The translations under genes and the position numbers were made by a program. The notes under the pieces are model-generated. The model ran no database searches. It was not told the DNA's origin and saw only the letters and a program-made list of their open reading frames with translations. 64,000 nt of DNA from Chitinophagales bacterium (GTDB lineage Bacteria; Bacteroidota; Bacteroidia; Chitinophagales; JADIYW01): assembly GCA_019694955.1 (NCBI GenBank), contig JAIBAX010000014.1:1-64000 (forward strand). Reading direction: 5' to 3'. Below, piece by piece: positions 1-7,791 of this stretch (position 1 is the first letter of the stretch; each line of letters opens with the position of its first letter).

Positions 1-130
1 TAGTAGGCTTTGCGTACATTTTTAATTTTGTTGCTTTACGTTCTCTTTGATTAGTAGAGTGGTAAATGTCTAAAATCACTCTGTTAAATTCTCCGCCTTT
101 AAGTGGTACTTCTCTTAATGATACTCTCAT
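1..130 (-). CDS. Tyrosine-type site-specific recombinase, N-terminal fragment
   Basis: The minus strand starts with ATG at 130 and stays open to the window edge, giving 43 residues beginning MRVSLREVPLKGGEFNRVIL and continuing through a DIYHS and a KATKLKMY segment. This pattern, a beta-strand-rich N-terminus with an LDIY-like motif followed by a basic stretch, resembles the arm-type DNA-binding domain of Bacteroidota tyrosine integrases. The catalytic domain lies outside the window, so neither the family nor its integrity can be confirmed. It follows the helix-turn-helix gene by 10 bases in the same direction, which suggests one transcript. The position next to the 3' end of mnmE supports an integration role. 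Family identification is by pattern only. Confidence 0.55.
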   Translation of the reverse strand, partial: MRVSLREVPLKGGEFNRVILDIYHSTNQRERKATKLKMYAKPT

Positions 131-140
131 TTTTTTTAAT

Positions 141-533
141 TTAGTTGTTAAGTAATAATTGATTTTTATTAATGAATATTTTGTTTCCTTGTTTGGTTAT
201 TTCAACTTCTTTTCGTTCAATCATTCTGCGTAGAGTTCTTTTATGTATGTTCATTAGCTCACAATATTTTTCTGTGGTTAGCAATTCTTCATTTGAAACT
301 TTTTCTTTGATACCTTGCAGTTCTAATGCTTTTTCAATACGCTCAACAGATAATAATATCTTATTGAGTAATCTTTTATACACTTCATTATCATTAAACA
401 TATTTTCTTTATCTTGTCTAACTTTCATCTTATGGCTCAAATTCGCACATCTGTTTGAGCAAGTTTTCGTGTTGTATTTTTGTGCAATGAAATCTTTCTG
501 ACAAAAGTTGCACACTCGTTTATATTCTGCCAT
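141..533 (-). CDS. Zinc-ribbon plus excisionase-like helix-turn-helix protein
   Basis: A 130-residue protein if started at the ATG at 533 (MAEYKRVCNFCQKDF). An upstream in-frame start at 590 would add 19 residues that do not look conserved. Residues 7-30 carry CNFC and CSNRC pairs that could form a small zinc ribbon. Residues about 50-80 look helical and charged. The C-terminus (LLTTEKYCELMNIHKRTLRR) matches the helix-turn-helix of excisionase/MerR-like proteins, which bind DNA and often direct integrase or control its operon. It sits just upstream of the truncated recombinase gene on the same strand. The role as excisionase or repressor is inferred from context; the fold assignment is moderately sure. 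Confidence 0.55.
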   Translation of the reverse strand: MAEYKRVCNFCQKDFIAQKYNTKTCSNRCANLSHKMKVRQDKENMFNDNEVYKRLLNKILLSVERIEKALELQGIKEKVSNEELLTTEKYCELMNIHKRTLRRMIERKEVEITKQGNKIFINKNQLLLNN

Positions 534-746
534 CTCTTTTATTTTACTCTGCAATAATAAATGATAGGTACGACATACGACACCAGCCAAAAGCAGTAAA
601 AGGCAAGGCGATTTTCACAAAGCATTACCAGTATTGAACTTGGAGCTATTCAACTTTATTGAAAAAAAATGAATTTATTTTTTGTCCATTTAGGAGGACA
701 GAAGTGGACATTTGAAATTTTTGAAATTTGGATTTTGTCTTTTTTC

Positions 747-771
747 TTGTCTTTTTTTTAGAAAAAGACAA
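747..771. repeat. Inverted repeat with TTGTC arms
   Basis: TTGTCTTTTT at 747-756 is the perfect complement of AAAAAGACAA at 762-771, with a 5-base loop. The left arm is also the second copy of a 12-base tandem direct repeat. It could form a hairpin or serve as paired protein-binding sites. Confidence 0.6.
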
Positions 772-784
772 ATAACTGACAAGA

Positions 785-816
785 TTTGTGCTATTAAAAC
801 AATATAATAGCACAAA
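785..816. repeat. Perfect 12-bp inverted repeat
   Basis: TTTGTGCTATTA at 785-796 and TAATAGCACAAA at 805-816 are perfect complements around an 8-base loop. It lies about 80 bases from the mnmE stop codon. It has no T-run typical of an intrinsic terminator for mnmE, so it could be a recombinase or regulator binding site. A smaller 6-bp inverted repeat (AGCAAT/ATTGCT) follows at 821-835. Confidence 0.6.
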
Positions 817-894
817 TAAAAGCAATAATATTGCTTCATAAGCCTTGTATTTATTAGCTTTTTATGTGTTTTTGATGGTGTATGATTGTGGTCA

Positions 895-912
895 CTATTT
901 TCCGATACAGAA
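895..912 (-). other. Putative attachment site at the 3' end of mnmE
   Basis: The last 18 bases of mnmE, encoding the conserved C-terminus FCIGK plus stop, read TTCTGTATCGGAAAATAG on the minus strand. Established knowledge: the last 18 bp of mnmE (thdF/trmE) are the attachment site of Salmonella Genomic Island 1 and related islands. Here a tyrosine recombinase gene lies about 770 bases away, in the position expected for an element inserted at this site. The second att copy should lie left of the window and cannot be checked. Confidence 0.45.
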
Positions 913-2280
913 CTTACCAAAAATAGTTGCTAAAATATCTTTATCTACATCTATATGTCCCGTTATGCTGCCGAGGTGTCTGAGTGCTGTTTTGATGTCG
1001 TGGGTGAGTAGTTCGGTAGAAATGCTGTTATCTATGCCTGCAAGGATATCCTTTAGGGCATTTCCGGCGTGCATCAATGCTTCATGGTGTCGTTTATTGG
1101 TGATGATAACTTGTTGTTGATCTTGCTCACCCATGTTTACCATGCTTACCAATGTGGATTTCAGGGAATCGATGCCACTATTGTCTTTTGCAGAAATCAG
1201 TAGTGTATTTGCTGGAAGAGATGAAAGGAGTTGAAGTTGGTCAGTACTAGAGATCGCGTCTTGTTTATTACCTATAAATAATATGCTCTTATCGTCAGGA
1301 ATCTGTTTTTGTAGTTCTGCAATATCTTCCAAAGGCGTTCCAGTTAGGTCAAAAAGAGCAATAACGATAAAGGCGTTATTGATTTTCTCGATTGCCTTTT
1401 TAACGCCAATGGCCTCAATTTCATCTTGAGTAGTTCTGATGCCTGCAGTATCTATCAATCGGAATAGGACACCTTCAATGTTAAAAGTTTCTTCTATGGT
1501 ATCCCTTGTTGTTCCGGCGATGCTGCTGACGATGGCTCGGTCTTCCTGCAAAAGGGCATTGAGCAAGGTAGATTTTCCGGCATTCGGTTTGCCGATAATC
1601 GCTACTTGGATACCTTCTTTAATAGCATTTCCATATTTGAAAGAATTTTTAAGAAAATCTACTTCCTTTAAGATGTCAATCAAGAGAGATGTAAACTTAG
1701 TCCTATCTGCAAACTCGACATCTTCTTCGGCGAAGTCGAGTTCTAATTCGATGAGAGCGGTAAAGTCAATGAGCGCTGTTCTCAGCTCTTGGAGTTTCTT
1801 TGAAATCCCTCCTTTGAGTTGGCGCATAGCAAGGTCGTGTGCTGCTTTTGAGTCTGAAGCAATCAAATCGGCTACCGCTTCTGCTTGGGAGAGGTCGAAC
1901 CTGCCATTGAGAAAGGCGCGTTCTGTAAATTCTCCGGGTAGCGCCATTCTGGCACCAGCGAGTAGCAATGTTTCGAGAATTTCTTGAATGATAAAAGTAG
2001 AGCCGTGGCAGGAAATTTCACAAACGTCTTCCATGGTGTAAGAATGTGGTTGCTTGTATAACGCTACAACGACTTCATCGATCATTTGGCGATTTTTACC
2101 TAAGAAGTTGCCATAGTGAATGGTATGCGTTTGCTGGGTCTCGAGATCTTTTCCTCTAAAGTGTTGATTAACAATAGATATTGCCGAATTTCCCGAAATT
2201 CTGATTACGCCGATTGCTCCAACACCATTTGGTGTGATAATCGCACATATTGTATCTTGTTTATGGTTCACAATGAACAT
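895..2280 (-). CDS. mnmE: tRNA uridine-5-carboxymethylaminomethyl(34) synthesis GTPase MnmE
   Basis: This 461-residue GTPase acts with MnmG to modify wobble uridine 34 in tRNAs reading two-codon boxes, using a methylene-folate donor. The N-terminal TrmE domain shows the ICAIITPNGVGAIGVIRISG-type start. The inserted G domain has the P-loop GKPNAGKST, the G3 motif DTAG and the G4 motif NKQD. The C-terminus ends in FCIGK, whose cysteine is the conserved catalytic one. The length is normal and the gene is complete. MnmG is not in the window. The minus-strand TAnnTTTG motif at 2295-2302 probably drives it. Confidence 0.97.
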   Translation of the reverse strand: MFIVNHKQDTICAIITPNGVGAIGVIRISGNSAISIVNQHFRGKDLETQQTHTIHYGNFLGKNRQMIDEVVVALYKQPHSYTMEDVCEISCHGSTFIIQEILETLLLAGARMALPGEFTERAFLNGRFDLSQAEAVADLIASDSKAAHDLAMRQLKGGISKKLQELRTALIDFTALIELELDFAEEDVEFADRTKFTSLLIDILKEVDFLKNSFKYGNAIKEGIQVAIIGKPNAGKSTLLNALLQEDRAIVSSIAGTTRDTIEETFNIEGVLFRLIDTAGIRTTQDEIEAIGVKKAIEKINNAFIVIALFDLTGTPLEDIAELQKQIPDDKSILFIGNKQDAISSTDQLQLLSSLPANTLLISAKDNSGIDSLKSTLVSMVNMGEQDQQQVIITNKRHHEALMHAGNALKDILAGIDNSISTELLTHDIKTALRHLGSITGHIDVDKDILATIFGKFCIGK

Positions 2281-2294
2281 ATTAATATATTATA

Positions 2295-2302
2295 CAAAAA
2301 TA
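2295..2302 (-). promoter_or_regulatory. Bacteroidota -7 promoter element for mnmE
   Basis: The minus strand reads TATTTTTG, matching TAnnTTTG, 15 bases before the mnmE start. No convincing -33 TTTG at ideal spacing was found. Confidence 0.4.
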
Positions 2303-2399
2303 GCATTTGTGTTAAGGCGTTCTCGCCAATGTAACAGTTAAATTTTTGTGAATATTAATTTTTTTTTTAAGGTTAATTATGATTTTTATTTCTTTTTTA

Positions 2400-2407
2400 T
2401 AACTTTG
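2400..2407 (+). promoter_or_regulatory. Bacteroidota -7 promoter element for the OmpA-family gene
   Basis: TAACTTTG matches TAnnTTTG about 55 bases upstream of the ATG at 2463, in the only long gap before the gene. The -33 element is not clear. Confidence 0.5.
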
Positions 2408-2462
2408 TGGATAATTTCCGGTTCAAAAGCCAATTTATTAACAATAATTTTTTAATTTGAAG

Positions 2463-3986
2463 ATGTTTACTAAAATTAAAATGAAAGCCATATTCCTGTA
2501 CTTGGGATTAGGTTTGCTGTCTTTAGACACTATGGGGCAGCGTATTTCAACGGATCAGCTGCTTAAAGACTGGTCTGTAACTGTACATGGTGGTATTACA
2601 AGTCCTATGACTGACATTCGTTCTTACGACTGGCGACGTGTTAGAGACCCAAAATGGGAGTATCAATATGGCGTAGGAGCGTCTGTGACAAAAATGTTTG
2701 GTGGAGTATTCGGATTACAGGTAGATTACATGTATGGCAAGCTTCAGGGTGTTACAGTTGACAGAGGTGGTTTTCAGGAAGATAGATTCTTCTGGAAAAA
2801 ATTAGGATTTAAAGAACCTGTATATTTCAATACGCACTTACATCAACCAACGTTGAATGTTTATATGAACTTCAGCAACATGTTTTTCGGTTTAAACAGG
2901 TATATCCGTGCAAACATTAAGGACAAAGAAGTTAAAGAAAGAAGAGTTTCTGTCTATGGTAAAGTAGGTATTGGAGCTTTGTTCTTTGATGCACAAGTGT
3001 ATAAAAATAGTGACGATACTCCTTATGATACTGACAAGTCTGACAGTGATCCTAATGGTAAATACTTGGTAACATATTCTAATAAAGCAACTGAGGTAAC
3101 AGCACCATTTGCATTGGGTATGAAATTCAAAGTAACAAAAGCATTCGATATCGGACTTGAAGGAAGATATAACTATGTTCATACAGATAAATTAGACGGT
3201 CACGTTTCAAATGAATACGTTCGTGGACGTCAAGACAAATTTTTCTACTATAATGTAAACTTCACTTATAAATTCGCCGGAAAGAACACACAAAAAGAAC
3301 ATTTAGAGTGGGTGAATCCATTAGAAGCTTATATGAACTTAACAGATGCAAAATTGGAAAATCTGTATACTGTTAAAGATGCTGATAAAGATGGTGTTAT
3401 CGATGAATTAGATGAAGAACCAGAAACGCCGGAAGGAACACCTGTAGATACACATGGTGTAACTTTAGACAGCGACAAAGATGGATATCCTGATTATAAA
3501 GATCCTGAGCCATTCTCTTCACCTGAGATTCCAATCAAAGACGGCGTTAACGTAAGAGAAACAGGTAAATTGACACCTGAAATGATACAACAAGTGAAAG
3601 ATATCATTAAAACAGAAACAAAAGCAGGTAACAATGCTATTGGTTGGGCTTTAACAATGATATTCTATGATTTGGATAAAGATAATATTCGTCCTGATGC
3701 TATTCCAGAATTATATGAAGTAGCTACAATCATGAAGAAATATCCTGATTTGAAAGTAAACGTAAAAGGATATACAGATATCAGAAATACAGATGAATAT
3801 AACATGGATTTATCAGACCGCAGGGTTAATAGTGCAATCAACTACTTGGTAAACACCTATGGAATTGCTAAGAGCAGATTTATCCCTGGTCACTTTGGTG
3901 AAGCAGACAACTTGTTCAAAAACGCATCTAGCGAAGCACAACATCAGTTGAACAGAAGAGTTGAATTCTCTCCAGCAAACTATTAA
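2463..3986 (+). CDS. OmpA-family outer membrane protein with TSP3-like repeats
   Basis: About 507 residues from the ATG at 2463; a TTG six bases upstream is less likely. An N-terminal signal peptide (MFTKIKMKAIFLYLGLGLLS, cleavage near GQ) precedes a roughly 250-residue beta-barrel-like region rich in aromatic strands. Next comes a calcium-binding thrombospondin type 3-like linker (DADKDGVIDELDEEP, DSDKDGYPDYKDP). The C-terminal OmpA domain (IFYDLDKDNIRPDAIPEL through LSDRRVNSAINYLV) should bind peptidoglycan. It would tether the outer membrane to the wall. It is monocistronic, bounded by a TAnnTTTG promoter and a strong terminator, which fits an abundant protein. Confidence 0.9.
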   Translation: MFTKIKMKAIFLYLGLGLLSLDTMGQRISTDQLLKDWSVTVHGGITSPMTDIRSYDWRRVRDPKWEYQYGVGASVTKMFGGVFGLQVDYMYGKLQGVTVDRGGFQEDRFFWKKLGFKEPVYFNTHLHQPTLNVYMNFSNMFFGLNRYIRANIKDKEVKERRVSVYGKVGIGALFFDAQVYKNSDDTPYDTDKSDSDPNGKYLVTYSNKATEVTAPFALGMKFKVTKAFDIGLEGRYNYVHTDKLDGHVSNEYVRGRQDKFFYYNVNFTYKFAGKNTQKEHLEWVNPLEAYMNLTDAKLENLYTVKDADKDGVIDELDEEPETPEGTPVDTHGVTLDSDKDGYPDYKDPEPFSSPEIPIKDGVNVRETGKLTPEMIQQVKDIIKTETKAGNNAIGWALTMIFYDLDKDNIRPDAIPELYEVATIMKKYPDLKVNVKGYTDIRNTDEYNMDLSDRRVNSAINYLVNTYGIAKSRFIPGHFGEADNLFKNASSEAQHQLNRRVEFSPANY

Positions 3987-4004
3987 TATGTAAACATCAA
4001 TAAT

Positions 4005-4033
4005 AAAAGGAGGCGAAAGCCTCCTTTTTTTTT
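4005..4033 (+). terminator. Rho-independent terminator after the OmpA-family gene
   Basis: AAAAGGAGGC and GCCTCCTTTT form a perfect 10-bp stem around a GAAA tetraloop, followed by a T-run. It starts 18 bases after the stop codon. Confidence 0.92.
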
Positions 4034-4116
4034 ACTCAAAAGCAACCATGTTTATCTCTTTATTGTCATAGTTTAGTAATTACAATTATTTAAGGAATTA
4101 AATGAAGCATATTTCG

Positions 4117-4124
4117 TACCTTTG
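4117..4124 (+). promoter_or_regulatory. Bacteroidota -7 promoter element for the export genes
   Basis: TACCTTTG matches TAnnTTTG, 35 bases before the ATG of the SLBB export protein gene and after the preceding terminator. Confidence 0.5.
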
Positions 4125-4159
4125 TGCCTCATTTATAAATCTGAATTAATTTTCAAAGA

Positions 4160-6619
4160 ATGAAAAAATTATATTCGCTCATTTTGGGATTAATACTTTC
4201 CACAGGTCTTTATGCTCAAACAGGCATCCCCAGTATACGATCACTAACAAATCCTTCAAGCTTATCAAGTGCTGCCAGCTATATGAGTTCAGTGCCTACC
4301 TCACAATTACAGATGTTGGGGATAGATCCTGCTGCTTTAAGTTCTGTTTTAGGAGGCGTTTCAACGGGCACTCCTACTACAACAAACACCCCAAAAAACA
4401 ACCAAAATTCAACTTCAGCCAATCTTAGCGCCTCAGGGCTTACACCGGATATGATACAACAGATTTTGATGGTGCAAAACATGCTGTCCTCTCAAATGAA
4501 TTTAGATTCAATCAAAGAAGCCGGAGTCAACGATTATCTACTTTCTAATGATACTGCCCTTCATAAGCCTTCAAAATATTTTGGACATGATTATTTTAAT
4601 AGTGCTAGAATAAAACTTTTTGAAAGATCAACTGAACTTAAAGCTACAGACGATTATGTATTAGACGCTGGCGATGAACTGAACATCTCCGTGTGGGGAA
4701 ATGCAGAATATAATGACAATGCTAAAATTGGCAAGGATGGTTTTATCTCCATCCCACAAGTAGGCAGAATATATTTAAGAGGACAATCGTTTGCCGCAGC
4801 AAAATCTTTAATTAGAAGTAGGGTGTCCAATTTTGTTAACTTATCCAATTCTACTTTAGAGATATCTTTAAACTATTCACGAAGCTTAACCGTCAATATT
4901 GTTGGTGAAGTATATAGACCTGGAACATTCGAAATTCCGGCAATAAACTCTGTCTTTAATGCTTTGAATGCTGCCGAAGGAATAACAGATTTGGGTAGTG
5001 TGAGAAATATTGAGATTCGTAGAGGGGGAAAAACCGTAAAAACCTTTGATATGTACGAGTTTTTATTAAACCCATTTATCAAAGACAATTTCTACCTCCA
5101 AGAAGGTGACTTTATTTATGTTCCTACTGCAAAGAGAATTGTTCAGGTGGAAGGAAATGTGAGAAGACCAAAATACTATGAATTGAAAGACAACGAAAAC
5201 GTTGCTGATTTATTAAGGTATACCGGAGGATTGACAGCGAATGCCTTTACAGCAAGCGTACAGTTAAAAAGATATACAAATAATAAAACAGAAATAACCG
5301 ACTATAACTTGGACGATATTCTAAGTGGAAAAACACCAGTAGTATTAAAAGACGGCGATAAATTAACGATACCTCAAATACCAGAAGACGTAGACAACTA
5401 CATCACCATAGTAGGAACCGTTAAACTCCCTGGGAAATATGAACTTAAAGAAGGATATAGAATCAGTGATCTTATAAAAATATCAGGAGGGCTATTATAC
5501 AATACCTATATTGAAAGAGCATATTTAATAAGACAATTAGATAATTTACAAACCACCATACAACCTTTCTCCCTACAAGACATTATAATAAATGAAGGAT
5601 CTCCGGAAAACGTAATATTGAAAGCTTATGACCGTATTGAAATTTTCCCTAAAGAATTGTTCAAAGAGAAATTTTCAGTTTCAATAGAAGGGTCGGTAAA
5701 AACACCTGTAAAAATGGAGTATTCCGAAGGAATGAAACTGAATGACCTTATATTTTATGCAGGAGGATTAAAGAACGAAGCGGCAAATAATAAGATTGAA
5801 ATTTCTAGGGTAACAAATATTAATGAAACAGATGGCACCTCAATGCCAACTAGAGTTGTTGTACTTACAGCAGAGATAGGTCCAAATTTGGAATTGGATG
5901 CAGCAACAAAAGCATTTGAATTAAATCCAATGGATCAGGTATTTGTAAGAAAAACTTTTGAGTTTGATTTACAACAAAATGTAACCATCAATGGAGAGGT
6001 CAAATTTCCTGGTGTATATCCCATCTTAAGAAAAGACGAGAAAATCTTAGACCTTATTCTAAGAGCAGGTGGATACACCAATTTCGCCGCCCCAGATGAA
6101 GCGACTTTGTACAGAAAAGATTCCAAAATAGGCATAGTAATATTAAACCTCAAAGATGCTATGGAAGATACTGCTTCAACCGCCAACTTCATCCTTAAAG
6201 AAGGAGATGTAATCACCATTCCAACAACCGACCAATTGGTGAGAATTCAAGGCGCTATTCGTTATCCAGATTTAGATTCTCTAGAAACAATCGCTGGAAG
6301 ATATGTTCCCGGAAAAAGAGCAAAATGGTATGTTAAAAAATATGGAATTGGTTTTTCAAGTAGGGCTAAACGCAAATCAACAGTAGCATTATATCCAAAT
6401 GGTGGTGCAGATTACACAAAGTTTAAGTTCTTTTATAGAGAATTTCCACAAGTAAAACCAGGGTCTTTAATCACTGTTGGTTATAAACCAATTAAGGTTG
6501 AAGAAGAAAAACCACCACGAGAACCAATCAATTGGAATATCGTGCTTCCGGCTATCATTACAAGTGTTGCGAGTGCCGCTTCAACAACAGTATTATATTT
6601 CTTGCTAAGAGGTAATTAG
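4160..6619 (+). CDS. Polysaccharide export outer membrane protein with multiple SLBB domains
   Basis: 819 residues. A signal peptide (MKKLYSLILGLILSTGLYAQ) is followed by a Ser/Thr/Asn-rich region to about residue 110. A Poly_export domain starts at the DDYVLDAGDELNISVWGN motif (about 162). Several soluble-ligand-binding beta-grasp (SLBB) repeats follow, each marked by a V-x-G-x-V-x-x-P-G-x-Y/F pattern (for example NIVGEVYRPGTFEIP and TIVGTVKLPGKYELKEG). A C-terminal transmembrane helix near 790-815 ends at LLRGN. This is a Wza-like family whose members form the outer-membrane channel for capsule or exopolysaccharide. The Wzz-like gene begins 5 bases downstream, so the two are co-transcribed. 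No glycosyltransferase or polymerase is nearby. Confidence 0.88.
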   Translation: MKKLYSLILGLILSTGLYAQTGIPSIRSLTNPSSLSSAASYMSSVPTSQLQMLGIDPAALSSVLGGVSTGTPTTTNTPKNNQNSTSANLSASGLTPDMIQQILMVQNMLSSQMNLDSIKEAGVNDYLLSNDTALHKPSKYFGHDYFNSARIKLFERSTELKATDDYVLDAGDELNISVWGNAEYNDNAKIGKDGFISIPQVGRIYLRGQSFAAAKSLIRSRVSNFVNLSNSTLEISLNYSRSLTVNIVGEVYRPGTFEIPAINSVFNALNAAEGITDLGSVRNIEIRRGGKTVKTFDMYEFLLNPFIKDNFYLQEGDFIYVPTAKRIVQVEGNVRRPKYYELKDNENVADLLRYTGGLTANAFTASVQLKRYTNNKTEITDYNLDDILSGKTPVVLKDGDKLTIPQIPEDVDNYITIVGTVKLPGKYELKEGYRISDLIKISGGLLYNTYIERAYLIRQLDNLQTTIQPFSLQDIIINEGSPENVILKAYDRIEIFPKELFKEKFSVSIEGSVKTPVKMEYSEGMKLNDLIFYAGGLKNEAANNKIEISRVTNINETDGTSMPTRVVVLTAEIGPNLELDAATKAFELNPMDQVFVRKTFEFDLQQNVTINGEVKFPGVYPILRKDEKILDLILRAGGYTNFAAPDEATLYRKDSKIGIVILNLKDAMEDTASTANFILKEGDVITIPTTDQLVRIQGAIRYPDLDSLETIAGRYVPGKRAKWYVKKYGIGFSSRAKRKSTVALYPNGGADYTKFKFFYREFPQVKPGSLITVGYKPIKVEEEKPPREPINWNIVLPAIITSVASAASTTVLYFLLRGN

Positions 6620-6624
6620 ATATT

Positions 6625-7716
6625 ATGTACGAGATTCCTACCGATGAAATTAGACTAACCGACTTGGTTAGAGCATTTAAAAAATATTTCTGGCATTTAT
6701 TTAAATGGTCATGGCTCTTATTAGTGTTTTGTATCGGGTTTGGTTATTTAGGGTATTGGTTCGCCGCAAAATCACCATGGTCTCCTCCAAAATATGTTGC
6801 CAATGCAGCCTTTAATGCTGTCGATTCAAAGAGTAGTGCCAGTGGATTAATGGCTTTAGCAGGGTCTTTTGGGTTAAACCTTGGCTCAGGTTCTTCAAAC
6901 GAAGTTTTAATGGGAATATTTAAATCTCGTAAAGTCATCAAGCAAGCATTTCTCACAGATATCGATTATCATGGTAAAATGGTAAAAATGGGCAATATCT
7001 ACCTAGATGCTACTGGGCTTACGGAGGACTTTCAGGAAAGCCCCATTCTAAAGTCTTTCCGATTTACTTCCAATGACATCTATAATATGACACCATTAGA
7101 AGATAGCCTCCTTAGTATTTTATATAACGGGTTTGTCGAAGATTATATGTTAGTAGAATACGATCCGTTAGCAGGAATGGTGAAAGCTTCCATTGAAACA
7201 CCAGATTTACTATTGTCAAAGAACATGGCAGCAAAAGCATTACAGTTTACGACAGAATATTATACCTTCTCACAAGGAGATAAGAATAGGACAAATTATA
7301 TGATGCTATCAAGAAAAGTAGACTCTTTGTCCTTTGAGATTAGAAAAAGAGAAACCGCCATTGCCGCTAATAGAGATGTTAATGTATTTAATAAAAAGCA
7401 AGTATCTACCATTGATCAGCCGAAACTCCAAAGGGAAATATCTACCCTCTCCATGATGTATAATGAAGCCGTCACATCCAGAGAAGGGGCAAGATCGGCA
7501 ATGGCCACAACGGCACCCGTTATGAATATTATCGATAATCCTGTATTTTCTACAGATCCTATTTATAAAAAGAAAGGATTATGGACCGTAATAGGCGTAA
7601 TTGTCGGATTCTTGATTGGCACAATGGTACTAATTCTACAGAAGGCCATTAATGAAGCCTTTAAGGAAGAAGAGCAAGAAAAGTCTAAGCAGGTGCATCC
7701 CTCTGGAGCCTCTTAG
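6625..7716 (+). CDS. Wzz-type polysaccharide chain-length/co-polymerase protein
   Basis: 363 residues. The N-terminal cytoplasmic segment (EIRLTDLVRAFKKYFWHLFK) leads into transmembrane helix 1 (about 28-50). A long periplasmic region with coiled-coil character (about 200-290) follows. Transmembrane helix 2 (GLWTVIGVIVGFLIGTMVLI, about 323-343) precedes a charged cytoplasmic tail. This topology is that of the Wzz/PCP family, which sets polysaccharide chain length and couples to the Wza channel. There is no Walker-type tyrosine kinase domain at the C-terminus, so any kinase would have to be separate. It is tightly coupled to the upstream export gene and is followed by a strong terminator. Confidence 0.82.
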   Translation: MYEIPTDEIRLTDLVRAFKKYFWHLFKWSWLLLVFCIGFGYLGYWFAAKSPWSPPKYVANAAFNAVDSKSSASGLMALAGSFGLNLGSGSSNEVLMGIFKSRKVIKQAFLTDIDYHGKMVKMGNIYLDATGLTEDFQESPILKSFRFTSNDIYNMTPLEDSLLSILYNGFVEDYMLVEYDPLAGMVKASIETPDLLLSKNMAAKALQFTTEYYTFSQGDKNRTNYMMLSRKVDSLSFEIRKRETAIAANRDVNVFNKKQVSTIDQPKLQREISTLSMMYNEAVTSREGARSAMATTAPVMNIIDNPVFSTDPIYKKKGLWTVIGVIVGFLIGTMVLILQKAINEAFKEEEQEKSKQVHPSGAS

Positions 7717-7740
7717 ATTATGTAATATAATTTATGATTA

Positions 7741-7779
7741 AAAGAGGTAAATTGCGCAGAGACAATTTGCCTCTTTTTT
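7741..7779 (+). terminator. Rho-independent terminator between the export genes and the PKS
   Basis: AAAGAGGTAAATTG (7741-7754) pairs with CAATTTGCCTCTTT (7763-7776) over 14 bp with a single G-T wobble, followed by a short T-run. It ends 13 bases before the PKS start codon, so it should end export-gene transcription or attenuate read-through into the PKS. Confidence 0.88.
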
Positions 7780-7791
7780 AAATATAAGACC

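Larger units (their letters stand above)
534..894. other. AT-rich non-coding end of integrated element, repeat-filled
   Basis: No convincing gene is seen between the HTH gene and the mnmE stop. The stretch is visibly more AT-rich than mnmE. It contains a tandem 9-base repeat (711-719, 720-728), a tandem 12-base repeat starting TTGTC (735-746, 747-758), several further TTGTC/GACAA copies and three inverted repeats. The density of short direct and inverted repeats beside a recombinase gene is what would be expected of integrase or excisionase arm sites. That function is inferred. Confidence 0.5.

Noticed and set aside
1439-1987. Plus-strand open frame of 182 codons inside mnmE
   Set aside because: It is antisense to the mnmE G domain with no family pattern.
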